DNA from: Sulfuricella sp.
GTDB taxonomy: Bacteria > Pseudomonadota > Gammaproteobacteria > Burkholderiales > Sulfuricellaceae
Length of the DNA stretch: 8,740 nt
Assembly: GCA_019911785.1 (NCBI GenBank)
Contig: JAIOJM010000104.1
Coordinates: forward strand, 1-8,740
Reading direction: 5' to 3'
In this document: one piece after another, positions 6,571-8,740 of the stretch
Numbering within the stretch: position 1 is the first letter of the stretch
Layout: every line of letters begins with the position of its first letter
Made by a program: the position numbers and the translations under genes
The notes under the pieces: model-generated
The model's input: only the letters and a program-made list of their open reading frames with translations
Database searches by the model: none
What the model was told of the DNA's origin: nothing

Positions 6571-6593
6571 AAACCCCTACTAAGGGGATTTTT
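6571..6593. terminator. Small hairpin between tRNA-Phe and hemA, possible weak terminator
   Basis: CCCCT (6574-6578) and AGGGG (6583-6587) form a 5-bp stem with the 4-base loop ACTA. On the plus strand it is followed by ATTTTT, and on the minus strand by TTT and then GCCC. The only transcript expected here is the minus-strand tRNA-Phe, for which the T-run is short. Partial termination, a processing signal, or read-through into hemA all remain possible. Confidence 0.35.
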
Positions 6594-6608
6594 ACTCACA
6601 ATAAATTC

Positions 6609-6684
6609 TGGTGGCCCGGGGCGGAATCGAACCACCGACACAAGGATTTTCAATCCTCTGCTCTACCGACTGAGCTACCGGGCC
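6609..6684 (-). tRNA. tRNA-Phe (anticodon GAA)
   Basis: The 76-base minus-strand gene folds as a complete tRNA. It has a perfect 7-bp acceptor stem (GGCCCGG with CCGGGCC), a D-arm GCTC/GAGC, and an anticodon stem GAGGA/TCCTT with loop TTGAAAA, so the anticodon is GAA for phenylalanine. The T-arm is GGTGG/CCGCC around TTCGATT. The discriminator base is A and the 3' CCA is encoded. It lies between the sensor kinase gene and hemA on the same strand, with its own promoter about 55 bases upstream. Confidence 0.97.
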
Positions 6685-6739
6685 ATGAACTGATTTTACT
6701 CGGAATGAAAGATCAAACCAGCTAAAACCAAAGCGCGCT

Positions 6740-6768
6740 ATTAAAGCCTTAAACCGGGGATTAGTCAA
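6740..6768 (-). promoter_or_regulatory. Sigma-70-type promoter of tRNA-Phe
   Basis: On the minus strand TTGACT (6768-6763) and TTTAAT (6745-6740) are separated by exactly 17 bases, close to the consensus. The bases after the -10 box read AGCGCGC, a GC-rich discriminator typical of stable-RNA promoters under growth-rate or ppGpp control. The start would fall near 6733, giving a leader of about 50 bases before the mature tRNA. The stretch 6483-6797 otherwise holds only the tRNA and the small hairpin. Confidence 0.65.
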
Positions 6769-6797
6769 GAACAGATTGCCGCGCGCCGGTCTGGTGA

Positions 6798-8159
6798 TTA
6801 AGGGGAAAGGGGCGGGAATTCGGCGCTCACCCTGAGTCCGCCAGCCGGTGTGGCGCGGGAAAAGGCGATGCGGGCCCGGTGAATTTCCGCGATGCGCAGG
6901 GCGATGGACAATCCCAGCCCGACACCCTCAGCCAGTGTCGGGCTGAAGCGGCCGAAGCGCTGCCCCAGATGGGCGAGCTGCTCGTCCGGCACGCCGGGGC
7001 CGCTATCGCAGACTTCGAGTTGATGCGCTGAATTTTTCAGGATTCTTATCGCCACAATGATATCCCCCCCTACCGGCGTGTAACGGATGGCGTTGTCCAG
7101 CAGGTTGCGCACCAGCACGCGCAGCAGGTCGGGCGAGCCTGAAATGGGCGCGGTGTCTTCCCCGTTCAGTTCCAGTTCGATCTTTCTGGCGAGCGCCTCG
7201 GGCCCCAGTTCGGCGCAGCATTCGCGGGTCACTGCGGCAAGGTCTACCGGTTCGAGGTGAGTCGAGGAGGAAAGCTCGTCGAGCCGGGCCAGTGTCAGCA
7301 ACTGCCCGACCAGATGGCTCATCCGGTCCATGCCCTGCAATGCCTTGTGCAGGCTTTCCAGGCGTTCTGCGGGTTCATCGGTCAGCATGGCTGCCTGAAC
7401 TTGCGCCCGCAGTGCGGCAAGGGGGGTGCGCAGTTCGTGCGCGGCGTCGCTGGTGAAGCGCCGCTCGTTCTCCAGCGTTGCGGAGACGCGGGTGAGCAGT
7501 TGGCCGAGCGCATCGAGGACCGGTTGGATTTCCTTCGGCGTGTCGTCAAGGCGAACCGGATCCAGGCGTTCAGGCGAGCGCTGACGCAGTTCGTGGGCCA
7601 GCCTGCGCAACGGCTTCAGGCCGAGCCGGATGGCGATCAGCGCGGCGACGGCCAGCAGCGGGAGGCCGAACAGGAAGGGCTGCAGGTTGTGCCAGGCGAC
7701 TTCCCTGGCGAGATCGTTGCGCGCCAGGTCGCTTTGGCCGACGACCACTTCCAGCTTGCGCCTGGGATCGCTCTGCCGATAGTAGCGCCAGCGTTCTCCC
7801 TGCCATTCGCCATGGCTGAAGCCCTCTTTCGGCAGCAAGTCGGGCAGCGCCGCCGCGGACTTGCCGGAATGCAGGAGCAGGCGAGGCTGGTCGTGTTCCG
7901 TGCTCCACATCTGGAAGGCCAGGGCGCGCTGGTATTTGTGGGCGATCGGCCCGGTGCTTTCGGTTTCGTCGTCATCGGCATGGATGGCGACGGCGAGCAG
8001 GGTCTGGCCGAGTTGGGCGAGCTGGGCGTCGAAGAGTTCATCGGCTTCGTGCAGGGCGTTGCGGTAGCTCTGGATGCCGGCCACCAGCCCGAACAGCAGT
8101 ACCGCGGCAAGCATCAGGCCGATCAGACGGACTTGCAGGGAAAACTGGCGGAGCTTCAT
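6798..8159 (-). CDS. Sensor histidine kinase of the QseC/PmrB type
   Basis: The 453-residue inner-membrane kinase probably senses an unknown periplasmic signal and phosphorylates the response regulator encoded just upstream. The N-terminal membrane helix (about 11-31) and a second one (about 161-180) enclose a periplasmic domain of some 130 residues like the 2CSK-type sensor region of QseC and TctE. A HAMP-like linker follows (L-K-P-L-R-R-L at 181-187). The phosphorylated histidine is H241 in D-A-A-H-E-L-R-T-P-L. The ATP-binding boxes are intact: N-box N352-L-L-D-N356, G1 D-S-G-P-G-V-P (385-391) and G2 G-V-G-L-G-L-S (412-418). The ATG overlaps the regulator's TGA as ATGA, so the two are translationally coupled. 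QseC senses autoinducers or catecholamines in enterics, but this cannot be transferred here; the periplasmic segment is rich in Asp, Glu and Arg. Confidence 0.92.
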   Translation of the reverse strand: MKLRQFSLQVRLIGLMLAAVLLFGLVAGIQSYRNALHEADELFDAQLAQLGQTLLAVAIHADDDETESTGPIAHKYQRALAFQMWSTEHDQPRLLLHSGKSAAALPDLLPKEGFSHGEWQGERWRYYRQSDPRRKLEVVVGQSDLARNDLAREVAWHNLQPFLFGLPLLAVAALIAIRLGLKPLRRLAHELRQRSPERLDPVRLDDTPKEIQPVLDALGQLLTRVSATLENERRFTSDAAHELRTPLAALRAQVQAAMLTDEPAERLESLHKALQGMDRMSHLVGQLLTLARLDELSSSTHLEPVDLAAVTRECCAELGPEALARKIELELNGEDTAPISGSPDLLRVLVRNLLDNAIRYTPVGGDIIVAIRILKNSAHQLEVCDSGPGVPDEQLAHLGQRFGRFSPTLAEGVGLGLSIALRIAEIHRARIAFSRATPAGGLRVSAEFPPLSP

Positions 8160-8740
8160 GGCCGCTCCACGCTGTAGCCGATGCCGCGCAGGGTGCGGAT
8201 GAAATCGGCGCCCAGTTTTTTGCGCAGGTGGTGAATGAATACCTCGATGGTGTTGCTTTCGACGCTGTCACCCCAGCCATAAAGGCTCTCTTCGAGTTGC
8301 GCGCGGGTGAGGACGCGGCCAGCGTTTTGCATCAGCTGTTCGAGGATGGCGAATTCACGGGCCGACAGCTCGACCGCTTCGCCCCCGCGCCAGGCCTGAT
8401 GCGCGGTCGGATCGAGCTCGATGGCGCCGATGCACAGGCGCGGCGCGGCATGGCCGCCGGAACGGCGAATCAGCGCATGCAGCCGCGCGGCCAGCTCCTC
8501 CATGTCGACCGGTTTGACCACGTAATCGTCCGCGCCCAGGCCGAATCCCTTGAGTTTGTCCGATTTTTCGTCGCGGGCGGTCAGGATCAGAACGGGAGCC
8601 CGCAAGCCGGATTCCCGCGCCGAGCGCAGCACGGCAAGGCCGTCGATCTGCGGCAATCCGAGATCAAGCACGATTGCGGCGTAAGCCTCGCTCGCCAGGG
8701 CGTGCAAAGCCTGCCGGCCGTCGCGCAGCCAGTCAACGGT
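8156..8740 (-). CDS. OmpR/PhoB-family response regulator, QseB/PmrA-like, 5' end outside window (partial)
   Basis: These 194 C-terminal residues belong to a DNA-binding response regulator whose N-terminus (first strand and acidic pocket of the receiver domain) lies beyond 8740. The frame is open to the edge; the TTG at 8707 is internal to the receiver domain (T-V-D-W-L-R-D-G-R-Q-A-L-H-A-L) and is not the start. Visible receiver parts are the phosphorylated Asp in I-V-L-D-L-G-L-P (visible residue 26), the switch Thr in L-I-L-T-A-R-D and the conserved Lys in V-V-K-P. The winged-helix output domain is complete, with L-S-A-R-E-F-A-I-L-E and the recognition region S-N-T-I-E-V-F-I-H-H-L-R-K-K-L, ending R-G-I-G-Y-S-V. 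It is followed by its partner kinase with a 4-base overlap. Target genes are unknown. Confidence 0.93.
   Translation of the reverse strand, partial: TVDWLRDGRQALHALASEAYAAIVLDLGLPQIDGLAVLRSARESGLRAPVLILTARDEKSDKLKGFGLGADDYVVKPVDMEELAARLHALIRRSGGHAAPRLCIGAIELDPTAHQAWRGGEAVELSAREFAILEQLMQNAGRVLTRAQLEESLYGWGDSVESNTIEVFIHHLRKKLGADFIRTLRGIGYSVERP

Noticed and set aside
6457..6725. Small plus-strand open frames over tRNA-Phe
   Set aside because: Their sequence comes from the complement of the tRNA (the familiar G-R-N-R-T-T-D-T-R-I-F-N-P-L-L-Y-R-L-S-Y pattern of spurious tRNA frames); they are not genes.

Overview
The window looks like chromosomal DNA of a GC-rich betaproteobacterium. The hemA-prfA-prmC order, the QseBC/PmrAB-type two-component pair and the general protein style point there. 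A sulfur- or iron-oxidising or denitrifying Nitrosomonadales-like host is my guess; the sequence does not prove it.

Left part (1-3137): two polytopic membrane protein genes face each other. Position 1-704 (+) is the 3' part of a gene whose start lies outside the window. It is followed after only 8 bases by a TauD/TfdA-type 2-oxoglutarate/Fe(II) dioxygenase gene (713-1615, +). Converging on these from the right is a two-gene unit on the minus strand: a small DUF2249 protein (2803-3063), then a 373-residue histidine-containing membrane protein (1676-2797) that resembles the NnrS/heme-copper-oxidase-like group. A candidate promoter and an imperfect inverted repeat sit upstream of the DUF2249 gene in a short AT-rich island. 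Together these genes suggest a respiratory, nitric-oxide or heme/copper-linked accessory module, but the function is not established.

Middle part (3138-6482, all minus): the conserved hemA-prfA-prmC block. HemA (glutamyl-tRNA reductase) commits glutamyl-tRNA to tetrapyrrole synthesis. PrfA (release factor 1) terminates translation, and PrmC methylates the GGQ glutamine of release factors. The 133-base hemA-prfA spacer is largely filled by an unusual inverted-repeat element with four CACGAAT heptamers per arm, ending 20 bases before the prfA start codon.

Right part (6483-8740): a 315-base stretch without protein genes holds tRNA-Phe(GAA) on the minus strand with a good sigma-70-type promoter, plus a small hairpin between the tRNA and hemA. 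Upstream of it on the same strand is a response regulator (5' end outside the window) overlapping its sensor kinase gene by 4 bases (ATGA). All genes from 1676 rightwards are on the minus strand, so transcription runs right to left: response regulator, kinase, tRNA-Phe, hemA, prfA, prmC, DUF2249 protein, membrane protein.
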